From NCBI GenBank assembly GCA_964646755.1, contig CAZYIE010000008.1, positions 27,386 to 91,385 on the forward strand: DNA of 64,000 nucleotides. Reading direction: 5' to 3'. Both the position numbers and the translations under genes were made by a program. Origin of the DNA: MVRV01 sp964646755 (GTDB lineage: Bacteria > Desulfobacterota > Syntrophia > Syntrophales > Smithellaceae). This document shows, piece by piece, positions 8,021 to 16,535 of this stretch (position 1 is its first letter; each line of letters opens with the position of its first letter). The notes under the pieces are model-generated. The model searched no databases, was not told the DNA's origin, and was given only the letters and a program-made list of their open reading frames with translations.

Positions 8021-9181
8021 CTATACAAAAAAATTAACCAAATCCGCAGCAAAAAAAGATTGCCTTGTTAAAAATTCTTCCCGTTCGTCCATCAACCTAT
8101 CTTCCTGGACACAACCGATATAGTCAAGCCGGTAACCTGTTGCCGAAAGTGAATTCTTCAGTTCATCAAGATTATCGTTGATTAGATCCTTTATTTCCAG
8201 ACTTTCGCACTTGATCACACAGCTGAATCCCCCTTCACGTATACCGGCATTGACCGCGATTTTTCCCAGCAGGTCTAAATCTAAAAAAATTGTAACAGTA
8301 CAGGACGAAAACTTTGCCTGTCCTTGCCCATTCTTGTCTTCCGGGGTAATCAATATATAGGCTAAACGAAAGCCATCCGCCAAAGCAACGGGGATTTGCA
8401 ATACCAATCCATTGTCGCTTAACTGAAAAACTGAATTTAGTGCCTGCTTTACTTCAATCGCCTTTAAGGCTTCACCGGTAAATGCTAATATATTTGTCAG
8501 CTTCGCCGAAATTTCAATATTCTGCTTTGAGTTTTCCCGGAGAACTTCGTCCACCACCGCCGATAATTTTAACAGTAATGCTTTTAAATTATCCTCCAGA
8601 GATTTATCAATTTTCCCTTTGGAGGCATTAAGAACAAGCTGTCTTAATGAATTTTCCAGCATAAGGCCGATTCGGGAAACAAACTCTTTTAAAAATAACG
8701 GATTATTTTTCGTGCGAGGAGAAAAGATTATGTTATCAAATAGTTTTATTAATTTATCCACATCGCTTCTGGAAATCGCCGACGGCAGGTTAACAGTTTG
8801 CAAAAGCTTCGTAAATTCGGTAACTTTATTGATAACCTGTAACAAAGATTCAGGATTAAGCCGCCACTGCCGCAAGTTTTCATTAATCTGGGCATCACCT
8901 GTTTGGTTTTTGTTCCCGACAATATTTAAAATAATTTGCGGCTGTAAGCTCTCAACTTTTACGACAAGTTTTTCGCCAACCGCTAAAGGCACTTTACTTG
9001 TTGCCGGAATCTGCAGGTTTTTCAAGGCCAGCGTATATTTATTGCCGGATGACTTTTCCAAAACAGTTGCGGCAAGTGTTTCTCCCAGAACAATCCCTTT
9101 AAGAGGCACATTAGAGCGAGATACTTCTATGCTGTTTTTAGTTATGCTATTGATAGCTTTCGATATTGGTGCGGAAGGCAT
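8021..9181 (-). CDS. Second FliK-like protein (YlqG type)
   Basis: This 386-residue protein has no signal peptide. Its N-terminal third contains the OB-like LKGIVLGETLAATVLEKSSG region and VPLAVGEKLVVKV, and the C-terminal part has a FliK-like fold pattern: LVLQIPVALADGFRLAYILI, VTIFLDLDLLGKIAVNAGI and CVIKCESLEIKDLINDNLDEL. It differs from the large FliK at 25238-27043, which carries the canonical C-terminal hook-length domain. The stop abuts the FhlB-like start, and its ATG overlaps the previous stop in a TGATG arrangement, so translation is coupled on both sides. The exact function is not known; a role with the FhlB-like protein is inferred. Confidence 0.75.
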   Translation of the reverse strand: MPSAPISKAINSITKNSIEVSRSNVPLKGIVLGETLAATVLEKSSGNKYTLALKNLQIPATSKVPLAVGEKLVVKVESLQPQIILNIVGNKNQTGDAQINENLRQWRLNPESLLQVINKVTEFTKLLQTVNLPSAISRSDVDKLIKLFDNIIFSPRTKNNPLFLKEFVSRIGLMLENSLRQLVLNASKGKIDKSLEDNLKALLLKLSAVVDEVLRENSKQNIEISAKLTNILAFTGEALKAIEVKQALNSVFQLSDNGLVLQIPVALADGFRLAYILITPEDKNGQGQAKFSSCTVTIFLDLDLLGKIAVNAGIREGGFSCVIKCESLEIKDLINDNLDELKNSLSATGYRLDYIGCVQEDRLMDEREEFLTRQSFFAADLVNFFV

Positions 9182-9654
9182 CAGGTATTCTCATGTTTAA
9201 TGCGGGAAAGATCAACAATCAATCCAATCTCTGCCTGGGTAAAGCCGGTAGCGCGCGCTATTTCCTCTTCGCCATATCCATTATTGATCATACTTGTAAC
9301 TTCAGAATATTTATTGCGCGAAAAGGCAGAATCATTATTTGCCGCTTTTGCGTCTATAATTTCCTCTTCCCGCTGAGATTTTTCTAAAATCGTTTTCACT
9401 CTTTTTTCTTTCAGCTCCAGTTCCAGAGCAATTTCTTTCAAGGCCAGCCTGCTTTGCTCCATAGCTTTCAGAAATAAATCGGCGCTAACCTGTGATTCAA
9501 TAATTAAAGATTTTAATTCGGCTGTCATTTTTAGATGAGCGTCAAGGGGAGGATTTTTTATGTTGGCATTTATCCGCCAAAGCAATATTATTATTGCTGC
9601 AAATAAAACAAGATCGAGGGCAATTTGCATAATTATCGGATTTAGAAAGTCCAT
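9181..9654 (-). CDS. DUF2802-like membrane-anchored flagellar operon protein
   Basis: The product (157 residues from the ATG at 9654) has one membrane segment at about residues 5-25 (IIMQIALDLVLFAAIIILLW), then a charged coiled coil to about residue 105, then a conserved C-terminal block with EVTSMINNGYGEEEIARATG and an AEIGLIVDLSR tail. The last block resembles DUF2802 of flagellar loci, a short helix-turn-helix-like segment of unknown function. The ATG at 9654 was chosen over one 18 codons upstream because it clears the preceding gene's stop at 9656. The stop overlaps the start of the FliK-like gene by one base. Confidence 0.7.
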   Translation of the reverse strand: MDFLNPIIMQIALDLVLFAAIIILLWRINANIKNPPLDAHLKMTAELKSLIIESQVSADLFLKAMEQSRLALKEIALELELKEKRVKTILEKSQREEEIIDAKAANNDSAFSRNKYSEVTSMINNGYGEEEIARATGFTQAEIGLIVDLSRIKHENT

Positions 9655-9655
9655 T

Positions 9656-9970
9656 TTAAACCTTGATGTTGATGAGTCCGCCCTCGTCTTCGAATTCGCT
9701 TTCTTCACTTGCAGTAAGATGTTCGGAATGTTCTTCCGAGTGCTGTTCTTTTCTTTTCCGGGCGCTTTCGCGTTCTTCTTTTTCTTTTATTGCAGCCTTT
9801 TCCGATTCTTCCGATTGTTTTACTTTTTCTCTTAAAAGACGATCCTGTTCAGATAAATGCAAGGCGAAATACCTCTGTTGCATATCCGGATTTTGCTGTT
9901 GGATTTGCTGAACTTTTTCTACCATGCTTGATTGCAGAATTACTTGTTGTGCATCTATTGCCCTGACCAT
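9656..9970 (-). CDS. Small charged protein of the flagellar cassette, unknown function
   Basis: I do not recognise a named family with certainty. The 104-residue product begins MVRAIDAQQVILQ, followed by a glutamine-rich helix, then a long run of alternating Lys/Arg and Glu (about residues 45-90) that should form a charged coiled coil. It ends with a short hydrophobic LINIKV tail. The start has a good ribosome site (AGGAGG 7 bases before the ATG). It is first in the four-gene cassette with the DUF2802-like, FliK-like and FhlB-like genes. Similar short charged proteins occur beside flagellar genes in related bacteria, but no role can be read from this sequence. Confidence 0.6.
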   Translation of the reverse strand: MVRAIDAQQVILQSSMVEKVQQIQQQNPDMQQRYFALHLSEQDRLLREKVKQSEESEKAAIKEKEERESARKRKEQHSEEHSEHLTASEESEFEDEGGLINIKV

Positions 9971-10160
9971 GAATTATCACCTCCTGACTATTATTCTCAT
10001 GAAACAGGACCTTTCAGTTATGTAAATCGTCAAAATTACAGAATCTCTTAAGCCGTCGTTCAACAATATCTGCAATATTGTAGTCTCGCAACCGGCATAA
10101 GGGGCCGTAAACGAACAAGGGAACTTGCCGACCGAATGGGTGATTATTTCGTAACGGCGC

Positions 10161-10967
10161 CTAAATATCCTTCCTCTTAATTTTTTCATTACGATAGGGA
10201 AAACCAATAGAAATAGTGCTAAAGTTTTCCTCACTGAAAAAATTAATTCTTGCTTGATATTTATCAAGGAGAAGTAAAGACAGTAAAAACCCCTGATCAA
10301 CAGCTCCGGGGACATTCAAGGAATCAGAGTTCAAGTTTTCCATTAAGGCCGAAAGGTCAGGAGCAGGCATAGCTTCGCCGGAGCTTTTAATAAACACACT
10401 AACATATTTATTATCGTGATCCGTCTTAATAGAAAATTCTTTTAGCCGGCTGGCTAAAGCCCGGGTCATAGCAAAACGAATGATTCTCCAAAAGGCCAGC
10501 GATAAATCCGCCGTGTTCCCCTTGAAATCCGGGATGTCTTTATCCCATTGAATATCCTTCTTTATCTCATGTTTGAAATCCAAATAGAAATCTGCAAAGC
10601 GCATCTCCGCCGCCAGTAATTGAGAAATATTAATTCTATCTTCATTTTTCGCAGCCAGGGCATAAAACTTCCCTGCAACATCTTTGAACATATCGAAAAA
10701 ATAATCCGATTCCTGATTAACAGAACGAATATCCGTCTTGATCCGCTGTAATTCATCCATCATTCCGGCTGCGGCCTCCGGATACTTTTCTTCCATCTTT
10801 CTTATATTTTCCTCAATACGCCGCTGCAGCAGTTTCGATCTGCCCATTATACCGTTCAGAGGATTGGCAAAATTATGAAGAATACCGGGAATCAGTTCTT
10901 CAATAAAAGTTGCTGCAAAATCTTTTTCCAATGCCCGGTAAATTTCGCCTTTATCCATTAACAGCAT
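10161..10967 (-). CDS. Soluble histidine-kinase-like protein with degenerate ATPase part
   Basis: The 268-residue protein has an H-box-like segment GILHNFANPLNGIMGRSKLL at about residues 29-48, which in sensor kinases holds the phosphorylated His. There is no membrane segment and no sensory domain. The C-terminal half has the rough outline of a HATPase fold, but I see no clear N box, DxGxG or GxGLG motif, so ATP binding is doubtful. It may be a phosphatase, scaffold or inactive kinase acting on a response regulator. It is last in the long fliL-M-N...fliA unit, 73 bases after the second fliL-like gene. No receiver gene adjoins it. Confidence 0.65.
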   Translation of the reverse strand: MLLMDKGEIYRALEKDFAATFIEELIPGILHNFANPLNGIMGRSKLLQRRIEENIRKMEEKYPEAAAGMMDELQRIKTDIRSVNQESDYFFDMFKDVAGKFYALAAKNEDRINISQLLAAEMRFADFYLDFKHEIKKDIQWDKDIPDFKGNTADLSLAFWRIIRFAMTRALASRLKEFSIKTDHDNKYVSVFIKSSGEAMPAPDLSALMENLNSDSLNVPGAVDQGFLLSLLLLDKYQARINFFSEENFSTISIGFPYRNEKIKRKDI

Positions 10968-11040
10968 CTCCTTTGAGCATAAATCAATTTCCCGTCTTGT
11001 GATGTCCAGTATATAATACTTTCCCCCAGGCAGAAAGGTT

Positions 11041-11649
11041 CTACATTATTAGATAGTTGGTAAAATATACGTTTTTAACAATACCATCACCCAGCATCTT
11101 GTTCAATTCCTGCAATAATTCTTGCTTCAACCGTTTGCGCTCTTCAATCGATCTTAAAACCACGGCATTTCTTCCTGTTGCCGTTGAATAAATCAGGCTC
11201 CTGATATCACTTCTGTTTTCTAAGTCGCCTATTTTGTCCGCCTCACTAACATCAAAAACAACATCGCACATTAAAATTTTGCTTTTACCTGTTTTATCTT
11301 TCAGGTCAATGATAAAATCATTAAAATATACATTATTTGCTTTTAACCGTTCTATTGGAGCCTGTGTGCTTATTTTCTCAGCGTTTACCGTTTTTTTCTT
11401 CTCGATCGCCGTAACCTGCGTACCGGATTTAAGCTTGGCCGTGGTAACTGTTCGCGTAAGATAAAACCACAATACTCCAGTAATTACAAGCACAACGATT
11501 ATTGCCGGCGCAGCGATCAAAAAAAGTTTGTTTAATGCCCATTTTTTTTGTGCAACTGAAAACGACTGCTCTTCAGCCTGAATTTTTACATCCGTTATCT
11601 CGATGTCCGGCAGATTTTCCAGAACATCTAATTTTGCTTTTTCTACCAT
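11041..11649 (-). CDS. FliL-family protein, second copy
   Basis: FliL proteins ring the stator and modulate torque. This 202-residue paralogue has a 38-residue cytoplasmic tail, one membrane segment at about residues 43-66 (LFLIAAPAIIVVLVITGVLW) and a periplasmic domain with the FliL-like pattern VYFNDFIIDLKDKTGKSKIL, then SDIRSLIYSTATGR and a closing VKNVYFTNYLIM. The C-terminal pattern (KxVYFTxxxIx) is also seen in the canonical FliL at 21432-21950. It lies just after fliA. Having two FliL-type genes suggests division of labour or a stator-specific variant; that is inference. Confidence 0.82.
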   Translation of the reverse strand: MVEKAKLDVLENLPDIEITDVKIQAEEQSFSVAQKKWALNKLFLIAAPAIIVVLVITGVLWFYLTRTVTTAKLKSGTQVTAIEKKKTVNAEKISTQAPIERLKANNVYFNDFIIDLKDKTGKSKILMCDVVFDVSEADKIGDLENRSDIRSLIYSTATGRNAVVLRSIEERKRLKQELLQELNKMLGDGIVKNVYFTNYLIM

Positions 11650-11655
11650 AATTAA

Positions 11656-12378
11656 TTACCTAGAAAACTTAACCATGCTTTTTAATCTTAAAACTGCTTG
11701 TGCATGAAGTTGACATACTCGTGATTCGGTTAAATCCATCACCCGACCGGCTTCTTTCATGGTTAATTCTTCATAATAATAAAGTGAAAGAACAAGTCTT
11801 TCTTTTTCCGGCAGCTCATCGATCGCATTCTTCAGCTTATCTTTGACCTCCATGCTTACAAGTAAGTTCAGCGGACTGCCTGCGCTAATCTCTTCCAAGA
11901 TATCTTCACGACTGTAGCGCTCCAGATAATCAGGCGGCAGGTCTTCCATCGATATCAGAGGAAAGCATTTGGTTTCATCCAATAATATAAAATACTCTTC
12001 CAGAGGAATATCCAGTTGCTGGGCAATTTCGTCTTCGCTAGGTGCTCTTCCTAATTTTATTTTCAGCGCTCCTATAGCATTTTCCAGTTTACTGTCTTTG
12101 CTTCGAGTCGCCCGGGGAACCCAATCTTTCGCCCTCAATTCATCAAGAACAGCTCCTCTAATCCGAAAACTGGCGTACGTTTCGAATTGGACATTTCTGC
12201 TTTTATCAAATTTCTCTAAAGCCGACATTAAACCCATAATGCCGACATTGATTAAATCTTCTTTATCTGCCAGATCAATAGGTAATTTTGCAGCCAACCG
12301 CCCGACAATATTTTTTACGAGCGGCGCATATTGCATTATCAGTTCTTCGCGTTTTTTTTTATCCAATATTCCGATCAA
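11656..12378 (-). CDS. fliA: RNA polymerase sigma factor FliA (sigma-28)
   Basis: FliA directs transcription of late flagellar genes. The 240-residue protein has the group-3 sigma layout: region 2 with DLINVGIMGLMSALEKFD and FETYASFRIRGAVLDELR (about residues 41-85), region 3 with GRAPSEDEIAQQLDI, and region 4 ending EAGRVMDLTESRVCQLHAQA. The first possible start is a TTG at 12378, overlapping the flhG stop by 20 bases; an ATG 14 codons downstream (12336) would remove residues before the conserved part and is a real alternative. It is encoded after flhF-flhG, as in many polar flagellates. Its regulon here includes at least the flgM promoter at 2710-2737. Confidence 0.95.
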   Translation of the reverse strand: MIGILDKKKREELIMQYAPLVKNIVGRLAAKLPIDLADKEDLINVGIMGLMSALEKFDKSRNVQFETYASFRIRGAVLDELRAKDWVPRATRSKDSKLENAIGALKIKLGRAPSEDEIAQQLDIPLEEYFILLDETKCFPLISMEDLPPDYLERYSREDILEEISAGSPLNLLVSMEVKDKLKNAIDELPEKERLVLSLYYYEELTMKEAGRVMDLTESRVCQLHAQAVLRLKSMVKFSR

Positions 12379-13270
12379 TGATATTTTCCCAGAAGAATTT
12401 TACGCTGCCTTCTTCATCATCCTGCGCAATCTCGCTGCAAATCTTTTCGGCAATTCCGGACAGGCATCTTGTAGCAGGAGAATTAGGGTAAATTTCGGCG
12501 ACAGCCTTTTGTTGCAAAACAGCCTGTTTTACATTTTCATCTAACAACACATAGCCCAAATACTCAATAGTTAAATTCAAAAATTGATCGGTAGCATGAC
12601 TTAACCTGTTATAAACCTCTTTGGCCTCTGAAGGGTTGCGAACCATATTGACAATTAAGCGAAAACGTTTTTTAGCGTGGCGCTGATAAAGCACTTTAAT
12701 TAAAGCATAAGCATCCGTGAGAGCTGTCGGTTCCGCAGAGGTAACCACAATGATCTCCTTTGCCGCCATGTTAAAATACATAACATTGGAAGAAATGCCG
12801 GCGCCAGTATCTATTAATATAAAATCAAGAGAATCATTGAGGGAATTTAATTCATCAATCAGGGTAAGTTTCTGGCCACGGGAAAGATCCGTCATTTCGG
12901 GGATTCCCGACGCTGAAGGCAGAATTTTCATACCACCTGGTCCTTCTACCAAGGCTTCCGCGAGAAGCCTTTCGCCATTTAATACATGGGACAAATTATA
13001 AGGGGAATTAATGCCGAGAATAATGTCAATGTTAGCAAGACCTGCGTCAGCATCCAGTATCATTGTCTTTTTATTCATTCGAGAAAGAAGATAAGCAAGA
13101 TTGGCCGCAATGTTGGTTTTGCCCACACCACCCTTCCCGCTGGTGACGGATATCATCCGTACCCCATTCTGGGAAGAACCTTTCTTTACGCCAGGATTAC
13201 CCGTTCCGGCTAGTAATGTTTTATCTTGTTTTCTTAATGTTCTAAGAGCATCTGCCTGATCCGTTCTCAT
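12359..13270 (-). CDS. flhG: Flagellar number regulator FlhG (FleN), MinD-like ATPase
   Basis: FlhG limits flagellar number and works with FlhF. The deviant Walker A motif SGKGGVGKTNIAANLAYLL lies at about residues 44-62 and the Walker B region FILIDTGAGISSNV near 150. The N-terminus carries the DQADALR activation motif (residues 4-10), known in FlhG to stimulate the FlhF GTPase. A C-terminal amphipathic membrane helix is plausible around residues 260-285. At 303 residues the length is typical. It lies 16 bases after flhF and overlaps fliA by 20 bases. Confidence 0.95.
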   Translation of the reverse strand: MRTDQADALRTLRKQDKTLLAGTGNPGVKKGSSQNGVRMISVTSGKGGVGKTNIAANLAYLLSRMNKKTMILDADAGLANIDIILGINSPYNLSHVLNGERLLAEALVEGPGGMKILPSASGIPEMTDLSRGQKLTLIDELNSLNDSLDFILIDTGAGISSNVMYFNMAAKEIIVVTSAEPTALTDAYALIKVLYQRHAKKRFRLIVNMVRNPSEAKEVYNRLSHATDQFLNLTIEYLGYVLLDENVKQAVLQQKAVAEIYPNSPATRCLSGIAEKICSEIAQDDEEGSVKFFWENIIDRNIG

Positions 13271-13286
13271 ATCACTCCTTAAGTAT

Positions 13287-14447
13287 TCAATGAATAACTC
13301 TTGTCATCATTAAATTTGCTATTTTTTGCGGTGTAACCTCTTCTATATCCTGGGGAACATTTTGTCCACATGTTAAGAAACTTACCGGCTTCCGGGCTTT
13401 ATTAATTACATCATAGAGAATACCGAACCGCCTTGATTCATCGATCTTGGTTATAATCAAATTATCATAATTAAAAGGAGAATACTTTGTAACCATATCG
13501 AGCAAATTATCTTCACTGGCCGTAGTGCTAACCAGTAGATTGGTTTCGATATTCTTGTTTTGCAGCATGGTATCCATAATGCCTAAATAACCATCATCAA
13601 CGCAGCTCCGGCCCGGCGTATCGATCAATATAATATCTTTATCCGATAATAATTGGAGTGATTTTTGAAAGGATTCTTTAGATGATGCCACTTCCATCCT
13701 GATCCCCATAATTTTGGCATAGGTTCGCAATTGTTCGATAGCGGCTATACGAAAGGTATCGATGGTAATCATACCCACACTCATTTTTCTCATTAATGAA
13801 TAACGGGCAGCAAGTTTTGCCAGAGTGGTTGTCTTACCAACGCCGGTAGCACCGACATAAGCTTTAATTCGTTTTTCTTCCTTTGATTTATTTCTCACCG
13901 GCAGGGATTTAATCACATATTTCTCTACAATCTGTAGAGCAATTTCTTCAGTTATTTTATCATAGGCGGATATTTGGGGACCAATTTCTTCCAGGATACT
14001 GCAGGAGCTGGCACGCGTGAAGCCACACGCAAGCAATGAATAATAAACCTTAGAATTAATATCCGGATTGAATTTCCTTTTTCGCGCACCGAGAATATCA
14101 AAGAATTTATCCATTGTTTCCTTCAACTCTTCGAGCTCTGAGCTCAATGACTTCTCCTTCTGCCCCGAACGGATGATTTCTTTGAGTTCACCTATCTCTC
14201 CACGAATGAATTTATAAATATCATCCCGATTTTCCGACACACCACGACTTTCCGGCGGCAGAAAATTGGCCAAACCTTTTCCCGGCATCTTGGCATTTTC
14301 ATCACGGGCCGCCATTACTTCTAATGCAGAGTTGCTCGCGCTATTTATTTTCTTTGCCGAAAGAATAATTGCATCCGGCCCCAGATCTTCTTTAATTTTA
14401 GTTAGAGCCTCACTGATGCTGGATACTTCATAACGTTTAATTTGCAT
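13287..14447 (-). CDS. flhF: Flagellar placement GTPase FlhF
   Basis: FlhF is an SRP-type GTPase that sets where the flagellum is built, usually at a pole. The N-terminal B domain starts MQIKRYEVSSISEALTKIKE, followed by a variable charged linker, then the NG domain with P-loop VGATGVGKTTTLAKLA (about residues 193-208), TIDTFRIAAIEQLRTYAKI and the DTPGRS switch. The final NLIITKIDESRRFG gives the guanine-specificity segment. The length of 386 is normal. It follows flhA with a 1-base gap; with flhG it implies controlled, probably polar, flagellation. Confidence 0.96.
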   Translation of the reverse strand: MQIKRYEVSSISEALTKIKEDLGPDAIILSAKKINSASNSALEVMAARDENAKMPGKGLANFLPPESRGVSENRDDIYKFIRGEIGELKEIIRSGQKEKSLSSELEELKETMDKFFDILGARKRKFNPDINSKVYYSLLACGFTRASSCSILEEIGPQISAYDKITEEIALQIVEKYVIKSLPVRNKSKEEKRIKAYVGATGVGKTTTLAKLAARYSLMRKMSVGMITIDTFRIAAIEQLRTYAKIMGIRMEVASSKESFQKSLQLLSDKDIILIDTPGRSCVDDGYLGIMDTMLQNKNIETNLLVSTTASEDNLLDMVTKYSPFNYDNLIITKIDESRRFGILYDVINKARKPVSFLTCGQNVPQDIEEVTPQKIANLMMTRVIH

Positions 14448-14448
14448 A

Positions 14449-16530
14449 TTACAATTCTACCATCCCCAGAGATTTTACATTAGCTTCCCGTGTAATTTCA
14501 TTGTGTGACAAAATTACCATACTGGGATAAAATTTTTCCAATATCTTGCGAAAATGAATTCTCGTATTCGGTGAGCAGAGAATTATTGGTTGTAAGCCAC
14601 TGGTAGTAAACGTGTTTACCAAACGCTGTAAACTGGTGACCAGTTTCTTCACAATATTAGGATCAGGCAGCACAAACGATTCATAATCCGTATGCTGGAT
14701 GGAACGATTAATCTTATCTTCTACATCCGGTGACATAAGCATCACTGTGATGGTTCCATCTTTATCCTGATACTGCTTTGTTATGGAACGTCCCAGATTC
14801 TGCCGGACATATCCGGTAAGAATATCGGCATTTTTTGTAATAGTTGCATACTCCCCGATTGTTTCCACAATTGTCATTAAATCACGGATCGAAATACGCT
14901 CACGCAGCAACCGCTGGAGGACTCGGTGTACTACTGTCACCGGAACAATTTTGGGAACAATTTCTTTTACCATTTTGGGGTACTGTTCATCCAGATTATC
15001 CAAAAGCGCCTGCACCTCATTACGCCCCAAAATCTCATCGGCATAAGTTTTAATTAACTCTGTAAGATGGGTTGTCATGACCGTAGCCGCATCAACAACA
15101 ACATAGCCTTTCGATTGAGCGGAATCCTTATCCCGCTCGGCAATCCACATTGCCGGAAGCCCGAAAGCGGGCTCTTTGGCCGGAATACCTTTAATTTTCA
15201 TATCCTGATCATCGGCTGAAATAACCAGATGGTGGCCCATCATTATGTTGCCTCGCGCAATTTCTATACCTTTGAGCAAGACATTGTATTCATCAGGCTT
15301 GAGTTTTAAATTATCACGAATGTGAATTGCCGGAACAATAAAGCCCAATTCTGATGCCAGTTGATGGCGCAGTGCTTTGATACGATGCAGCAGCTCACCA
15401 CCTTGAGCGGAATCAACTAAGGGAATCAAACCATAGCCTACTTCCAGGCCCAGAGCATCAAGCGGCGCAATGGTATCTACCGCCTCGACGGATGCAGGCG
15501 CCGCTTCCTGTTCGATTTTTTCCTGTTCTTTGGCTTTATTTATGGTGCTGACGATACGGAAAGCAAAAAAGGCAACAATAGCCGAAACGATGAAAAAAGA
15601 TGCTTTGGGCATTCCCGGAATCAGGGCAAAAACGAAAAGCAATATCGCAGCTGTGGCGATTACCCGCGGCTGCATAAATAATTGTTCTTTTACTTCTTCT
15701 CCCAGGTCGGCCGACGCCGCGCCCCTTGTCACTAATATACCGGCTGCGGTAGAAACGATCAAAGCCGGCACTTGCGTCACTAAACCGTCACCAACAGTCA
15801 AAAGAGTATAATTTCTGGCGGCATCGGCAACTGCCATTCCTTGCTGGAGCACACCAATAACTAAACCACCGATAATATTAACAAATACAATAATAATGCC
15901 TGCAACTGCATCACCTCGCACAAATTTACTGGCGCCGTCCATGGAGCCGTAAAAATTTGCTTCCTGCTCAATTTCCGAGCGGCGGCGGCGCGCATCATTA
16001 TCTGTTATCAAACCGGCATTCAAATCAGCATCAATACTCATTTGCTTTCCCGGCATAGCATCCAGTGTAAATCGCGCCGCCACTTCCGCAACTCGTGTTG
16101 CACCCTTAGTGATAACGACAAAATTAATCAGAACTAAAACCGTAAAGACAACTAGTCCGACAACATAATTGCCACCCACAACAAAGGTGCCAAACGATTT
16201 AATAACCTGTCCGGCAGCGGCAGTACCTTCATTGCCATGCAATAAAATCAATCGAGTGGATGCCACATTCAGCGATAAACGCAGGAGCGTAACCATTAAT
16301 AAAACCGAGGGGAATACGGAAAACTGCAGTGGCTTTAATACGTACATGGCCATCAGCAAAATAATAATCGAAAAAGTGATGCTGAAAGAAAGAAAAATAT
16401 CCAATAAAAACGTCGGAATGGGAATGATCATGACCATCAGAATAGCAATAACGGCCATGGCCATCATGGACGAGCTTGATTTCACTGCGTCTAGAAAAGC
16501 GCCGCTTTTAACTGCGTCGGAAGTGGCCAT
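14449..16530 (-). CDS. flhA: Flagellar type III export gate protein FlhA
   Basis: FlhA is the largest export-gate component, docking chaperone-substrate complexes and using the proton gradient. The N-terminal half (residues about 20-330) contains the multi-pass membrane region with the conserved FHIPEP-type cytoplasmic loop, seen as ARFTLDAMPGKQMSIDADLN at about residues 146-166. The C-terminal half is the soluble docking domain, with VGYGLIPLVD and LLRERISIRDLMTIVETIGE. Length 693 is standard. It lies between flhB and flhF. Confidence 0.97.
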   Translation of the reverse strand: MATSDAVKSGAFLDAVKSSSSMMAMAVIAILMVMIIPIPTFLLDIFLSFSITFSIIILLMAMYVLKPLQFSVFPSVLLMVTLLRLSLNVASTRLILLHGNEGTAAAGQVIKSFGTFVVGGNYVVGLVVFTVLVLINFVVITKGATRVAEVAARFTLDAMPGKQMSIDADLNAGLITDNDARRRRSEIEQEANFYGSMDGASKFVRGDAVAGIIIVFVNIIGGLVIGVLQQGMAVADAARNYTLLTVGDGLVTQVPALIVSTAAGILVTRGAASADLGEEVKEQLFMQPRVIATAAILLFVFALIPGMPKASFFIVSAIVAFFAFRIVSTINKAKEQEKIEQEAAPASVEAVDTIAPLDALGLEVGYGLIPLVDSAQGGELLHRIKALRHQLASELGFIVPAIHIRDNLKLKPDEYNVLLKGIEIARGNIMMGHHLVISADDQDMKIKGIPAKEPAFGLPAMWIAERDKDSAQSKGYVVVDAATVMTTHLTELIKTYADEILGRNEVQALLDNLDEQYPKMVKEIVPKIVPVTVVHRVLQRLLRERISIRDLMTIVETIGEYATITKNADILTGYVRQNLGRSITKQYQDKDGTITVMLMSPDVEDKINRSIQHTDYESFVLPDPNIVKKLVTSLQRLVNTFTTSGLQPIILCSPNTRIHFRKILEKFYPSMVILSHNEITREANVKSLGMVEL

Positions 16531-16535
16531 ATTAT

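Noticed and set aside
9977..10315. 112-codon frame overlapping the end of the kinase-like gene
   Set aside because: It has no ribosome site and no protein-like composition, and it overlaps a better supported gene in another frame.
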